Shown here piece after piece: positions 17,465 through 26,140 of a DNA stretch of 64,000 nucleotides; the first letter of the stretch is position 1; each line of letters begins with the position of its first letter. The translations under genes and the position numbers were made by a program. Under the pieces are notes generated by a model, which ran no database searches, was not told the origin of the DNA, and worked only from the letters and a program-made list of their open reading frames with translations. The stretch is from Nostoc sp. FACHB-110 (GTDB taxonomy: Bacteria > Cyanobacteriota > Cyanobacteriia > Cyanobacteriales > Nostocaceae). The DNA lies in contig NZ_JACJRU010000003.1 in assembly GCF_014697425.1 (NCBI RefSeq), positions 1 to 64,000 on the forward strand, in the 5' to 3' direction.

Positions 17465-18415
17465 ATGGCAGGGATGACGCTAGAGCAACTCAGGATTTTT
17501 CTCGCTGTAGCAGAACACCTACACTTTACTCGCGCAGCAGAAGAGCTATATATTACTCAACCAGCAGTCAGTGCCGCAATTCAGAATTTAGAGCAAGAAT
17601 ACGGAGTTAAACTTTTTCATCGTATCGGTCGTCACATTGAAATGGCCGAAGCTGGTAAATTACTGCAAGTAGAAGCACAAAAAATTCTTGATCAAGTGAA
17701 GTTAACCGAACGAGGTTTGCGGGAATTAAACAATTTGCAACGAGGAGAATTGAAATTAGGGTCGAGTTTGACTATTGGTAATTACTGGCTACCTAGTAAG
17801 ATTAGTGAATTTAAAAGTCGATATCCCAATATTTCCGTTGACTGTAGTTTGGCAAATGCAGAAACAATTTGCGAAGGAACGGCGATGGGACAATTTGACA
17901 TCGGTTTAGTAGAAGGTGATGTCAAGCCTGCCTTACAGAATACTTTAGAACTAGAAATTGTGGGGAGCGATCGCTTGCAAATTGTCGTGGGGAAAACTCA
18001 CCCTTGGTTTGAACATCCAGAAATTGCGATCGCCGAAATTCCCCAAACCCCTTGGGTAATGAGAGAATCAGGTTCAGGAACCCAGCAACGATTTGAACAA
18101 GCCTTACAAAATTGGGGGATTAATCTCAGCGACTTGAATGTAATTTTAGTCTTCAATAGTGGCGAAATGGCCAAAGCTGCCGTTGAAAGTGGTGTCGGCG
18201 CAACTGGTATCTCAGAATTGATGGTCAAAAAAGAAATTCAGTTAGGTAGTTTGCGCGCTATTCGCGTGATTGAACATCGAGAATTTGCTAGTAAAAATTT
18301 AGAAATAGTTCGACCATTTTTTAAACTCAAGCATCGCCAAAGATTTCAAACTGCTTTGTCTAAAGAATTTGAAAAAATGTTACTTCCTTTATGTACACCA
18401 GTAAACTTTGAATAA
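17465..18415 (+). CDS. LysR-family transcriptional regulator
   Basis: 316 residues. The N-terminal winged HTH is clear: MTLEQLRIFLAVAEHLHFTR, then AAEELYITQPAVSAAIQNLE. The effector domain follows (LKLGSSLTIGNYWLPSKISE ... FDIGLVEGDV ... GVGATGISELMVKKEI), of the CysB/CbbR-like periplasmic-binding fold. The effector is unknown. It precedes, on the same strand, an efflux adaptor, an SDR and an old yellow enzyme, which makes regulation of a detoxification response possible; LysR regulators usually act on adjacent genes. A second ATG at 17474 is an equally good start. Confidence 0.92.
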   Translation: MAGMTLEQLRIFLAVAEHLHFTRAAEELYITQPAVSAAIQNLEQEYGVKLFHRIGRHIEMAEAGKLLQVEAQKILDQVKLTERGLRELNNLQRGELKLGSSLTIGNYWLPSKISEFKSRYPNISVDCSLANAETICEGTAMGQFDIGLVEGDVKPALQNTLELEIVGSDRLQIVVGKTHPWFEHPEIAIAEIPQTPWVMRESGSGTQQRFEQALQNWGINLSDLNVILVFNSGEMAKAAVESGVGATGISELMVKKEIQLGSLRAIRVIEHREFASKNLEIVRPFFKLKHRQRFQTALSKEFEKMLLPLCTPVNFE

Positions 18416-18498
18416 AAATTTCTCACTTCAATACTGCAACAGCAATATGTGAAACTTTGGTAACTTTAGTAACTTTAGTTATCGTTTTTTTTATTACC

Positions 18499-18589
18499 AG
18501 GACTTACGCACAGCCTACGGAAAATCGAACCACAGAGACGCAGAGTTCACGGAGAAATAAGAGTTTGAGAGTTTTTTTGCGTAAGTCCT
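18499..18589. mobile_element. 91-bp MITE-like element with AGGACTTACGCA termini
   Basis: AGGACTTACGCA (18499-18510) and TGCGTAAGTCCT (18578-18589) are perfect 12-bp terminal inverted repeats. The interior holds a CACAGAGACGCAGAG-type repeat and no ORF. Its size and ends fit a non-autonomous element mobilised by a transposase elsewhere in the genome. No unambiguous target duplication was seen. The rest of the 18416-18868 gap has no gene. Confidence 0.7.
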
Positions 18590-18868
18590 AATTACTTTAT
18601 TTTTCTCAAAATATTTTAAAATACCTGAGTTTAACAGTATCATCATCATTTAGGCAATAACTGACAAGACAGTTAAAGAACTCATCTGTATCCGAATTTT
18701 TATCATTGACCTTTTGGTAGATTGGTCATGATCTCTAAAAACAGTATATTTGGACGAGTTAATCTCAACTTTGCCATTACTCCTCACTCTAAATCAGGAA
18801 ATCGCATCTCAACAGAGTCAAACTTAATGAAGTTTTTATTGATGTTGTTTTTAGATGAGTTGTAAGCT

Positions 18869-20185
18869 ATGACATCCCCTGAACCTCAAACTGATTTTGT
18901 CAATGAAATTTCGCAAACTGCTGACGAATCACCGCCACAAAAGCGGCGATGGGTAAGATTATTGTTAGCTTTAATACTAATATTTGGAGGTAGCACTGCC
19001 ATAATTTGGCGTTTGCTAAGTCCTACACATCAAGCCCAATCAATTAGTTCTCAACCACCAGGAACCAGAGTCAAAATTGCGCCAGTTCAAATAGGCACAG
19101 TTGAAGACAGTACAGACTTTATTGCTAGTTTAGAGTCTCGCCGTTCGATTAATCTTCAGCCGACAATTCCAGGGCAAGTCACTCAGATATTTGTCAAGCC
19201 AGGAGACACAGTTGCTACAGGTACACCTATTATTCAAATAGACCCAAGAGTGCAACAAACTTCTTTGCTGGGCAGTAACGCGGCGGCACAAATGATTGCC
19301 GTACAGTTAGACAATGCCCGGACTACACTACAGGCTTTAGAAACAGAACGGTTATCTAACATTAATGAGCTACAGCTAAATCAGCAAGAATATGAAAAAT
19401 ATGCCAATTTAGCAGACCAAGGGGCTGTATCTCGCCAGACGAAAGATTTATACGCTAGTAAGCTGTCTACGGCTAGGGCTAATCTAGTGACGATTAATTC
19501 GAGAATTGCGGCGCAAAGAGCTAGTATCATCCAAGCTGAAAGAACTTTATCACAAGCTGATGCTGTGGCGCGACAACCACAAGCTCAACAGTCTTACAAA
19601 ATTGCTACTCCCTTGGCTGGCACAGTGGGTAATATTCCTGTCAAAGTTGGCGATTTTGTGAATATTTCCTCACCATTAGTTACCATCTCGCAAAATAAAC
19701 CTTTAGAAGTCAATGTCTCTGTACCTCTAGAACGGGTGGCACTATTACGCAAAGGAATGCCTGTAGAACTGATGAATGCTCAAGGGCAATTATTAGGTAC
19801 AAGCAGAGTATTTTTCATTGCAGAAAATCCCAATGTTGACAGGCGATCGCTTTTAATTAAAGCATTGTTTAATAACTCTCAAGGACTGCTGAGAACTGAT
19901 CAATTAGTTAGGGCGAGAGTAATTTGGAATCAGCGCGCAGGAGTTTTAATTCCGACTACAGCAGTGGCGCGCATCGCTGGTGACACTTTTGTGTACGTCG
20001 CGGCAAAACAAACAACACCCCAAGGCAGAGCGCAATTAATCGCTCAACAAAGAAGAGTGCGAGTAGGCGAAATTAAACGTAACAATTATCAAGTTCTCGA
20101 AGGTTTGCAGCCAAAAGATGAAATAGTCGTTTCGGGACTGCTGAATCTCAAAGATGGTGTGCCGATTGTACCTGATTCTTTGTAA
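18869..20185 (+). CDS. RND efflux periplasmic adaptor (membrane fusion protein, HlyD-like)
   Basis: 438 residues. A cytosolic N-tail with KRRWVR is followed by one membrane anchor (LLLALILIFGGSTAIIWRLL, about 29-48). The lipoyl half-domains (PTIPGQVTQIFVKPGDTVAT ... SYKIATPLAGTVGNIPVKVG) flank a coiled-coil hairpin (about 150-235). The beta-barrel (PLEVNVSVPLERVALLRKGM) and membrane-proximal domain (AGVLIPTTAVARIAGDTFVY) complete an AcrA-like adaptor. No RND pump or outer-membrane channel gene is adjacent; the next gene is an SDR. The adaptor is therefore orphaned here and must pair with a pump encoded elsewhere. Confidence 0.87.
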   Translation: MTSPEPQTDFVNEISQTADESPPQKRRWVRLLLALILIFGGSTAIIWRLLSPTHQAQSISSQPPGTRVKIAPVQIGTVEDSTDFIASLESRRSINLQPTIPGQVTQIFVKPGDTVATGTPIIQIDPRVQQTSLLGSNAAAQMIAVQLDNARTTLQALETERLSNINELQLNQQEYEKYANLADQGAVSRQTKDLYASKLSTARANLVTINSRIAAQRASIIQAERTLSQADAVARQPQAQQSYKIATPLAGTVGNIPVKVGDFVNISSPLVTISQNKPLEVNVSVPLERVALLRKGMPVELMNAQGQLLGTSRVFFIAENPNVDRRSLLIKALFNNSQGLLRTDQLVRARVIWNQRAGVLIPTTAVARIAGDTFVYVAAKQTTPQGRAQLIAQQRRVRVGEIKRNNYQVLEGLQPKDEIVVSGLLNLKDGVPIVPDSL

Positions 20186-20251
20186 TCAGTAAATTTAACC
20201 TGAGTGCAGTAAGCTCACAGCAAATCATCACTTATCAAACAGGATAGCTAT

Positions 20252-20992
20252 ATGGCAGCTTTAACAGGGAAAGTTGCAATTGTCACGGGTGCATCACGCG
20301 GAATTGGTAGAGCGATCGCTTTAACATTAGCTAGTAAGGGTGCATCTGTCGTTGTTAACTATGCGGGAAATGCGACTAAAGCCCAAGAAGTCGTTGCGGA
20401 AATAGAAAATCTGGGAGTCCAAGCGATTTCTCTTCAAGCCGATGTGAGTAATATCAGCGATATTCAACATCTTTTTCAAAAAACCATTGCTCATTTTGGC
20501 AAAGTCGATATTCTAGTCAATAATGCAGGCACAATAGTTTACAAACCAATTACAGAAATTACCGAAGCAGATTTTGACAAAATCTTTGCTGTGAATGTCA
20601 AAGGCACTTATTTCGCCTGTCAGCAAGCCGCACAACACCTAGCAACAGGTGGCAGAATTATTAACTTTTCCTCTTCAACCACAGCAATGATGTTGCCCAC
20701 CTATAGTGCTTATGCTGCCACAAAAGGCGCGGTGGAACAGCTAACACGCGTATTAGCTAAAGAATTAGGTAATAAAGAAATCACCGTCAACGCTATTTCT
20801 CCCGGGCCGACAGACACAGAACTATTCCGCGAAGGCAAAAGCCAAGAACAAATCAATCGTTTAGCCCAAATGTCAGCCTTTAACAAACTAGGTGATGTGC
20901 AAGACATTGCCGATGTCGTGGCTTTTCTTGCTAGTGACGAAGCCCGTTGGATAACTGGGCAGAACATTCGCGTTAATGGCGGGGCTGCTTAA
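20252..20992 (+). CDS. Short-chain dehydrogenase/reductase (FabG-like)
   Basis: 246 residues, classical SDR. It has the cofactor motif TGASRGIGRAIA, NNAG at about 90, the catalytic Ser in NFSSST, the YAATK dyad, and a C-terminal ITGQNIRVNGGAA. The residue after the second strand (NYAGNATKAQ) lacks the acidic residue that favours NADH, so NADPH is more likely. FabG-like enzymes outside the fat operon usually act on diverse carbonyls. It lies 66 bp after the efflux adaptor and upstream of an old yellow enzyme, consistent with a reactive-carbonyl detoxification role (inference). Confidence 0.88.
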   Translation: MAALTGKVAIVTGASRGIGRAIALTLASKGASVVVNYAGNATKAQEVVAEIENLGVQAISLQADVSNISDIQHLFQKTIAHFGKVDILVNNAGTIVYKPITEITEADFDKIFAVNVKGTYFACQQAAQHLATGGRIINFSSSTTAMMLPTYSAYAATKGAVEQLTRVLAKELGNKEITVNAISPGPTDTELFREGKSQEQINRLAQMSAFNKLGDVQDIADVVAFLASDEARWITGQNIRVNGGAA

Positions 20993-21105
20993 GGTTGGTT
21001 TGGATAAGAAGATTCTTCGTGAGGGCTAGTGGGGGAGCAGGAAAGCAGGGGAGCAGAGGAGAAATTAGCATTCCGAGTTTTGAACTTGAAACTTCCGGTT
21101 TTTTA

Positions 21106-21315
21106 CTCCAAACGTCAGCCTTTGAACTCGACAGTTCAAGCTTTTTACTCCAAACGTCAGCCTTTGAACTCGACAGTTCATGCTTTTTACTCCAAACGTC
21201 AGCCTTTGAACTCGACAGTTCATGCTTTTTGCTCCAAACGTCAGCCTTTGAACTCGACAGTTCATGCTTTTTGCTCCAAGCGTCAGCCTTTGAACTCGAC
21301 AGTTCATGCTTTTTG
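21106..21315 (+). repeat. 42-bp tandem repeat, five copies plus degenerate flanks
   Basis: Units begin with CTCCAA at 21106, 21148, 21190, 21232 and 21274; a degraded sixth starts at 21316 and a degraded copy precedes the array. Copies are near identical. Each contains the small inverted repeat GAACT-cgac-AGTTC. Because 42 is a multiple of three, two plus-strand and two minus-strand frames stay open through it (14-residue period), but none has a convincing start signal. It lies in the SDR-OYE gap. Confidence 0.92.
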
Positions 21316-21441
21316 CTCAAAGTTCCGAGTTCAAAGAGGAGATATTCGATTCTTGTGCTTGATTTGTTGTTTTAGAGCATTCAAAGCAGACTTTCAAACT
21401 ATGTTGATACCTGAAACTACTCAAAGTGCTTAGTTTATAAT

Positions 21442-21476
21442 CAACACTCAACACTCAATACTCAGCACTCAGCACT
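21442..21476 (+). repeat. Heptamer tandem repeat (CARYACT type), 5 units
   Basis: Units caacact, caacact, caatact, cagcact, cagcact. They end 15 bases before the old yellow enzyme start codon and so fall inside its likely leader. This is a different heptamer family from TNTGAAG; partial copies also occur near 16381. Confidence 0.85.
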
Positions 21477-21491
21477 TTCACTACAGAAGCA

Positions 21492-22586
21492 ATGAACTCT
21501 CAGCACAATCTATTTACACCTGTTCAACTTGGCCCATTAACTCTTTCTAACCGCATCGTCATGGCTCCCATGACTCGATTACGGGCAATTGATAATATCC
21601 CTAACGCTCTCATGGCAACGTACTACGCCCAACGCGCAAGTGCAGGGTTAATTGTCACAGAATGTACAGCAGTTTCACCATTGAGTTTAGGATATATCAA
21701 CTGTCCAGGGATTTACAGAACTGAACAAATAGAGGGATGGCGGTTAATTACTGATGCGGTGCATGAACAAGGGGGACGTATCTTTCTCCAACTATGGCAT
21801 TCTGGCAGAATTGCACACCCGTTTTTGCTCGGTGGGGAATTGCCTGTGGCTCCGAGTGCGATCGCGGGTGTTGGTTCGCTGCACACTCCCAATGGTAAAG
21901 TTTCTTTAGAAGTTCCCCGTGCTTTAGAAACCCCAGAAATTGCTGGCATTGTCGAGCAATTTGGCCAAGGAGCCGAAAATGCCTTAGCTGCTGGATTTGA
22001 TGGCGTAGAACTTCATGGTGCGTTTGGCTATTTAATCGACCAATTCTTGCAAGATGGTTCAAATCAACGCACTGATGAATATGGCGGTTCCAGTGAAAAT
22101 CGCAGTCGATTTGTTTTAGAAGTAGTAGAAGCAGTTACTAATGTCTGGGGTGGAAACCGTGTAGGTATTAAGCTTTCACCCAGTAACACTTTTTATGGAA
22201 TGTCTGATACAAATCCTCCAGCAACATTTGGTTATGTCATTAATGCCCTAAATCGCTTTGATTTAGCTTATCTACATTTAATGGAACCTAACGAAATTGA
22301 TTTAGCCAACCGAGAAGTGATGCATCCTTTAACGCCTTACTACCGACAAATCTACAAAGGTACATTAATTACTAATGGTGGCTATAATCGCCAAACAGCA
22401 GATGCTATTCTCTCAGAGAATCATGCCGATTTAGTATCTTTTGGTAAATTATTTCTGGCTAACCCTGACTTACCGAAACGTTTGCAATTGAATGCACAGT
22501 TAAATACGCCAGACCAAACAACCTTTTACTCTTCTGATGCTGTTGGCTACACAGATTATCCTTTTTTAGAGCTGCAAGTTAGTTAA
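21492..22586 (+). CDS. Old yellow enzyme (alkene reductase) with an altered substrate-binding pair
   Basis: 364 residues, an FMN-dependent ene-reductase barrel. LFTPVQLGPLTLSNRIVMAP, GGRIFLQLWHSGRIAHP, GFDGVELHGAFGYLIDQFLQ, RTDEYGGSSENRSRF and DLVSFGKLFLANPDL are all family signatures. These enzymes reduce alpha,beta-unsaturated carbonyls and nitro compounds with NAD(P)H. The pair that hydrogen-bonds the substrate carbonyl, normally His-x-x-Asn or His-x-x-His, is H175 and F178 here (HGAF instead of HGAN), which is unusual. It sits downstream of an SDR and efflux adaptor and upstream of rubrerythrin. Confidence 0.92.
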   Translation: MNSQHNLFTPVQLGPLTLSNRIVMAPMTRLRAIDNIPNALMATYYAQRASAGLIVTECTAVSPLSLGYINCPGIYRTEQIEGWRLITDAVHEQGGRIFLQLWHSGRIAHPFLLGGELPVAPSAIAGVGSLHTPNGKVSLEVPRALETPEIAGIVEQFGQGAENALAAGFDGVELHGAFGYLIDQFLQDGSNQRTDEYGGSSENRSRFVLEVVEAVTNVWGGNRVGIKLSPSNTFYGMSDTNPPATFGYVINALNRFDLAYLHLMEPNEIDLANREVMHPLTPYYRQIYKGTLITNGGYNRQTADAILSENHADLVSFGKLFLANPDLPKRLQLNAQLNTPDQTTFYSSDAVGYTDYPFLELQVS

Positions 22587-22763
22587 GTATTCTGAATTTG
22601 GACTCCTGTTTTATAATTTTCCTGTAATAACGGATAAATCAGGTAAAGAAATATGGGCAGAAAATTAGATAAAACGTTTTCTGATAGACAAAATTAGCTC
22701 ATTTATCTGATTTAGCGTCTATTTTATTACTAGTAAATCTCAGTTAGCTAGCATTCTCCAACT

Positions 22764-23477
22764 ATGGATTTATCAAACATTACTACTCTCAAAAATTTAG
22801 AAGCAGCTTTCGGTGGCGAGTCAATGGCTAACCGCAAGTATTTATTTTTCGCTAAGGTTGCTAGTAAATTGGGATTTTCTGATTTAGCAAAACTTTTCCG
22901 CGAAACCGCAGAACAAGAAACAGAACACGCGTTTGCTCATTTTGAGTTACTGCATCCAGAACTAGTAGTCAAAGATGCGGCCGCTTTAACTGAAGAACAA
23001 AAGCGAGCAATTGTCTCTCGTTGCTTATCTTTGGCAATTGAAGGTGAGACTTACGAATATACTACAATGTATCCTGAATTTGCTCAGGCAGCACAAAGCG
23101 ATAGGGATAACCCCGCCGCCGCCGAATTTCTCAAGCAAGCCCAAGAATCAGGCGAACACGCAAATACATTTCGAGAAGCAGCCCACCGTTTTGGGTTACT
23201 CAAATTTATCGAAAATTACCACGCCGATCGCTACACTGAAGCTTTAGAAGTATTAAACGGTGGGCAAGCCACTACCAGAGTCCAAAGTGAAGATCCCCAA
23301 ACTCGCAAATGGATTTGTCGTCAATGCAGTATGATTTACGATCCTGTTGTGGGTGATCCCGAATCTGGCATTGCTCCCGGTACAGCCTTTGAAGATATCC
23401 CTGATGATTGGCAATGTCCAATTTGCGGTGCTACCAAAAAGACTTTTAAACCTCTAGAAGAGAAAGTTACCGCTTAG
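22764..23477 (+). CDS. Rubrerythrin (diiron peroxidase with C-terminal rubredoxin)
   Basis: 237 residues. A ferritin-like domain (about 1-150) has diiron ligand motifs FRETAEQETEHAFAHFE, AIEGETYEY and QAQESGEHANTF. A rubredoxin domain follows with paired CxxC knuckles (WICRQCSMIYDP and WQCPICGATKKTF). Rubrerythrins reduce hydrogen peroxide using electrons passed through the rubredoxin centre; in heterocystous cyanobacteria the RbrA type protects heterocysts from peroxide. A strong terminator hairpin follows at 23526. Length is normal. Confidence 0.93.
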   Translation: MDLSNITTLKNLEAAFGGESMANRKYLFFAKVASKLGFSDLAKLFRETAEQETEHAFAHFELLHPELVVKDAAALTEEQKRAIVSRCLSLAIEGETYEYTTMYPEFAQAAQSDRDNPAAAEFLKQAQESGEHANTFREAAHRFGLLKFIENYHADRYTEALEVLNGGQATTRVQSEDPQTRKWICRQCSMIYDPVVGDPESGIAPGTAFEDIPDDWQCPICGATKKTFKPLEEKVTA

Positions 23478-23525
23478 GTTAATAAAACGAATTAATTTAA
23501 CAGTCGGTTTGATTGAATCAAACAC

Positions 23526-23564
23526 AATAGATAAACACAGAAAATATCACTGTGTTTATCTATT
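23526..23564 (+). terminator. Terminator hairpin after rubrerythrin
   Basis: AATAGATAAACACAG (23526-23540) and CTGTGTTTATCTATT (23550-23564) form a perfect 15-bp stem with a 9-base loop, followed by TGTTTTATG. It lies 48 bp after the rubrerythrin stop and could also stop transcripts from the minus-strand gene at 23781. The remainder of 23478-23780 is AT-rich with no gene. Confidence 0.8.
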
Positions 23565-23780
23565 TGTTTTATGTGCTTTTCTCAAAACCCAATTTTGCAA
23601 AATTTTTTATTTACTCTAGTTTGTAAACTTTGTTTTCCTAATTCAACAATCACCTTAAAATTTGGGTGTTATATAAACAAAGTTTTTCGTAAATCACAAA
23701 TTAGAGTAATTTGGTTAATTAAAGAATGCAGTATAAATACTTAGCAAATTAAATTTGCTTTCTTTAAACTTGCTAGGACA

Positions 23781-24038
23781 TCATTTTTCGATTAACTCTG
23801 TATAAGTGTAGTCTTCTGTATGATTACACCCTTCTGCCATTGAGCGATCCCTAAAAGTTCGGCAACACAGTTGCTCATCTTCTATGGTTATTTTTTGATT
23901 TATGTCTGTAGGCCGATGCGTATTTTCTTCTATTACTTTGATTGGGTTGCTAAATACTTCGTGAGTATTTGTATATTTTCCTAATTCAAACCGAAATTTA
24001 TTAAATTGCTCATCTTCAGGTGCGACCAAAATATTCAT
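23781..24038 (-). CDS. Small hypothetical protein (85 aa)
   Basis: Starts MNILVAPEDEQFNKFRFELG with AGAGGT about ten bases upstream of the ATG, so translation is plausible. It is hydrophilic, with two adjacent cysteines (QLCCRTFRDR) and a third in GCNHTEDY; no family is recognised. It is convergent with rubrerythrin and divergent from the TPR gene. Confidence 0.55.
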   Translation of the reverse strand: MNILVAPEDEQFNKFRFELGKYTNTHEVFSNPIKVIEENTHRPTDINQKITIEDEQLCCRTFRDRSMAEGCNHTEDYTYTELIEK

Positions 24039-24316
24039 TGGTTGATTACCTCTTTATCTCTGATTGAATTTTACTGTGTTTTGTTATTAATAACCTTTTT
24101 ACTAACTAAAACAGCAAGACAAAATACAAATATTAAGATATCTATCCCTGCCTGTTGAATACAGGAGTAGAATGGTATCCGTATTTTTGCTGTACTCAGC
24201 TAATCGTTAATTCATATTTACAGGTGAAATTGTGAAAATCCGCCTAAATCAATTGATACGAAACAGCACCCATCCTAAAATTATGGGGCGGGAGTTTTAC
24301 AGCCCAAGTGACATAG

Positions 24317-26140
24317 ATGAATGCTGTCGATTTTTTCAACCGGGGTTTCAACAAAAATTTACAAGGAGATGATCGAGGAGCGATCGCCGATTATACGGAG
24401 GCAATCAAGTTAAATCCTAACTTTGCTGAAGCTTACTATAACCGGGGAAATATACTGTATAGTTCGTTTCTCGACTATTACGGAGCCATTGCCGATTTCG
24501 ATCAGGCAATTAAAATTAATCCAAATTTTGCTGAAGCTTACCATAACCGAGGCAATAGTCGTTATTCTCTAGCCGACTATGAAGATGCGATCGCAGATTA
24601 CGAGTTAGCTTTGTCCATCAATCCTAACTTAGCAGAATCGCACCACGGCAGGGGAAATGTTTACTGTGCATTGGGCGATTACGACCGAGCGATCGCAGAT
24701 TATCACCAAGCAATTGAAATTAATCCTGAGTTAGTGACACATATAGATTTTGATATCGCCAGGGCGTTTCATGCTCGTGGAATCACCAGAAGCGATAATA
24801 ACGATTATCAAGGAGCTTTAGCCGATTTTCAGCAAGCATTACAGTGGTATCCCCAGTATGCTGCTGTTTATAGCAGTCGAGGCAATATCTTCCATATGTT
24901 AGAAGAATATCAGCAAGCGATCGCCGATCACGAAAAGGCATTACAACTAGATCCTAATTTAGTCGAAGCTTACCATTACCGAGGCAATACTCGTTATGCT
25001 TTAAAAGACTATCAAGGTGCAATTGCTGATTACAATCAAGCATTACAAATTAATCCACATTTTGCCCCAGCATACTACAATCGCGGGTTAGTCTATTCGT
25101 GCCTCAAAAATTATCCCGCAGCGATGATGGACTTGAACCAAGCTATCTATTTAAATCCCGAAGATGTTCAAGCATACTACGAACGGGGTTTGGTGCGGGC
25201 AACCTTGGGCGACTATCAAGGTGCGATCGCCGATTATGAACAAGCTTTAGCCAAAAATCCCACTCTTGCTTTAGTTTATGGTTTTCTCGCTTCGGCTCGT
25301 TGTCAACTAGGCGACTATCAAGGCGCGTTAGCAGATAGCGATCGCGTTTTGAAAATTCATCCTGACTTTGCTGAAGGATACTGCGATAGAGCTACGGCTC
25401 GTCGTTGTTTGGGAGATTATCAAGGCGCAATTCTCGACTACAATCGTGCATTGCAACTAAACCCCAATTTAGCCACAGCATATTATGGTCGAGGGTTAGC
25501 CCGCGAAGCTCTACAAGATTATTTAGCCGCCGTCGAAGAATATACCCAAGCCATTAAACTTGCGCCTGATTTGTCCCAAGCTTACTGCAATCGGGGAAAT
25601 TGCCTACGCTTTTTGAGAGCCGAGCAAAGAGCTATGGCAGATTACAATCAAGCATTAAAAATTAACCCCAAATTAGTTGAGGCTTATTACAATCGGGGTT
25701 CTCTGCACTATGCTTGGCAAGATTATCAAGGTGCGATCGCTGACTATACGCAAGCATTACAAATTAATCCTAAATCTGCGGCCTTTTATAGCGATCGAGC
25801 CAGTGCTTATTACGCTCTCAAACAATATCAAAAAGCCATCGAAGATTACACCCAAGCCATTACCCTCGATCCGAGTTTTGCAGAAGACTGGTATCATCGG
25901 GGTCGTAGCCGCTTTTTAGTAGGAGACTTGCAAGGAGCCTTAACCGACTTACACCAAGCCTTGCAGCGTCATCCCCATTGGGCTTCGGCTTATATGTTAC
26001 GCGCTGATATTTACCGTCAACTACAAGATTATCAAGGTGCGATCGCTGATTTTCAACAATCTGCCAATATCTATTATCAAGAAGGAAATATCGAATACTA
26101 CCAACAAATGCTAGCAGCGATCGCCCAGCTTCAGCATTAA
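24317..26140 (+). CDS. Tetratricopeptide repeat protein (about 16 TPRs)
   Basis: 607 residues built almost entirely of 34-residue TPR units with the pattern DYQGAIADYNQALQINP followed by AYYNRGN. No signal peptide, membrane segment or catalytic domain is seen, so it is a soluble scaffold, possibly for multiprotein assembly. One unit (about residues 140-165) has a longer spacer. Many units carry the HIP1 octamer GCGATCGC exactly where 'AIADY' is encoded, at least eight times. The high similarity between units suggests recent duplication or gene conversion. The partner is unknown; flanking genes are unrelated. Confidence 0.9.
   Translation: MNAVDFFNRGFNKNLQGDDRGAIADYTEAIKLNPNFAEAYYNRGNILYSSFLDYYGAIADFDQAIKINPNFAEAYHNRGNSRYSLADYEDAIADYELALSINPNLAESHHGRGNVYCALGDYDRAIADYHQAIEINPELVTHIDFDIARAFHARGITRSDNNDYQGALADFQQALQWYPQYAAVYSSRGNIFHMLEEYQQAIADHEKALQLDPNLVEAYHYRGNTRYALKDYQGAIADYNQALQINPHFAPAYYNRGLVYSCLKNYPAAMMDLNQAIYLNPEDVQAYYERGLVRATLGDYQGAIADYEQALAKNPTLALVYGFLASARCQLGDYQGALADSDRVLKIHPDFAEGYCDRATARRCLGDYQGAILDYNRALQLNPNLATAYYGRGLAREALQDYLAAVEEYTQAIKLAPDLSQAYCNRGNCLRFLRAEQRAMADYNQALKINPKLVEAYYNRGSLHYAWQDYQGAIADYTQALQINPKSAAFYSDRASAYYALKQYQKAIEDYTQAITLDPSFAEDWYHRGRSRFLVGDLQGALTDLHQALQRHPHWASAYMLRADIYRQLQDYQGAIADFQQSANIYYQEGNIEYYQQMLAAIAQLQH

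Noticed and set aside
21106..21315. Possible CRISPR array
   Set aside because: Units are directly tandem with a 42-bp period and no unique spacers, and no cas genes are near.
20995..21433. Overlapping plus- and minus-strand frames across the 42-bp array (up to 134 codons)
   Set aside because: Open only because the repeat unit is a multiple of three; no credible start signal. Kept as a repeat and discussed as a finding.
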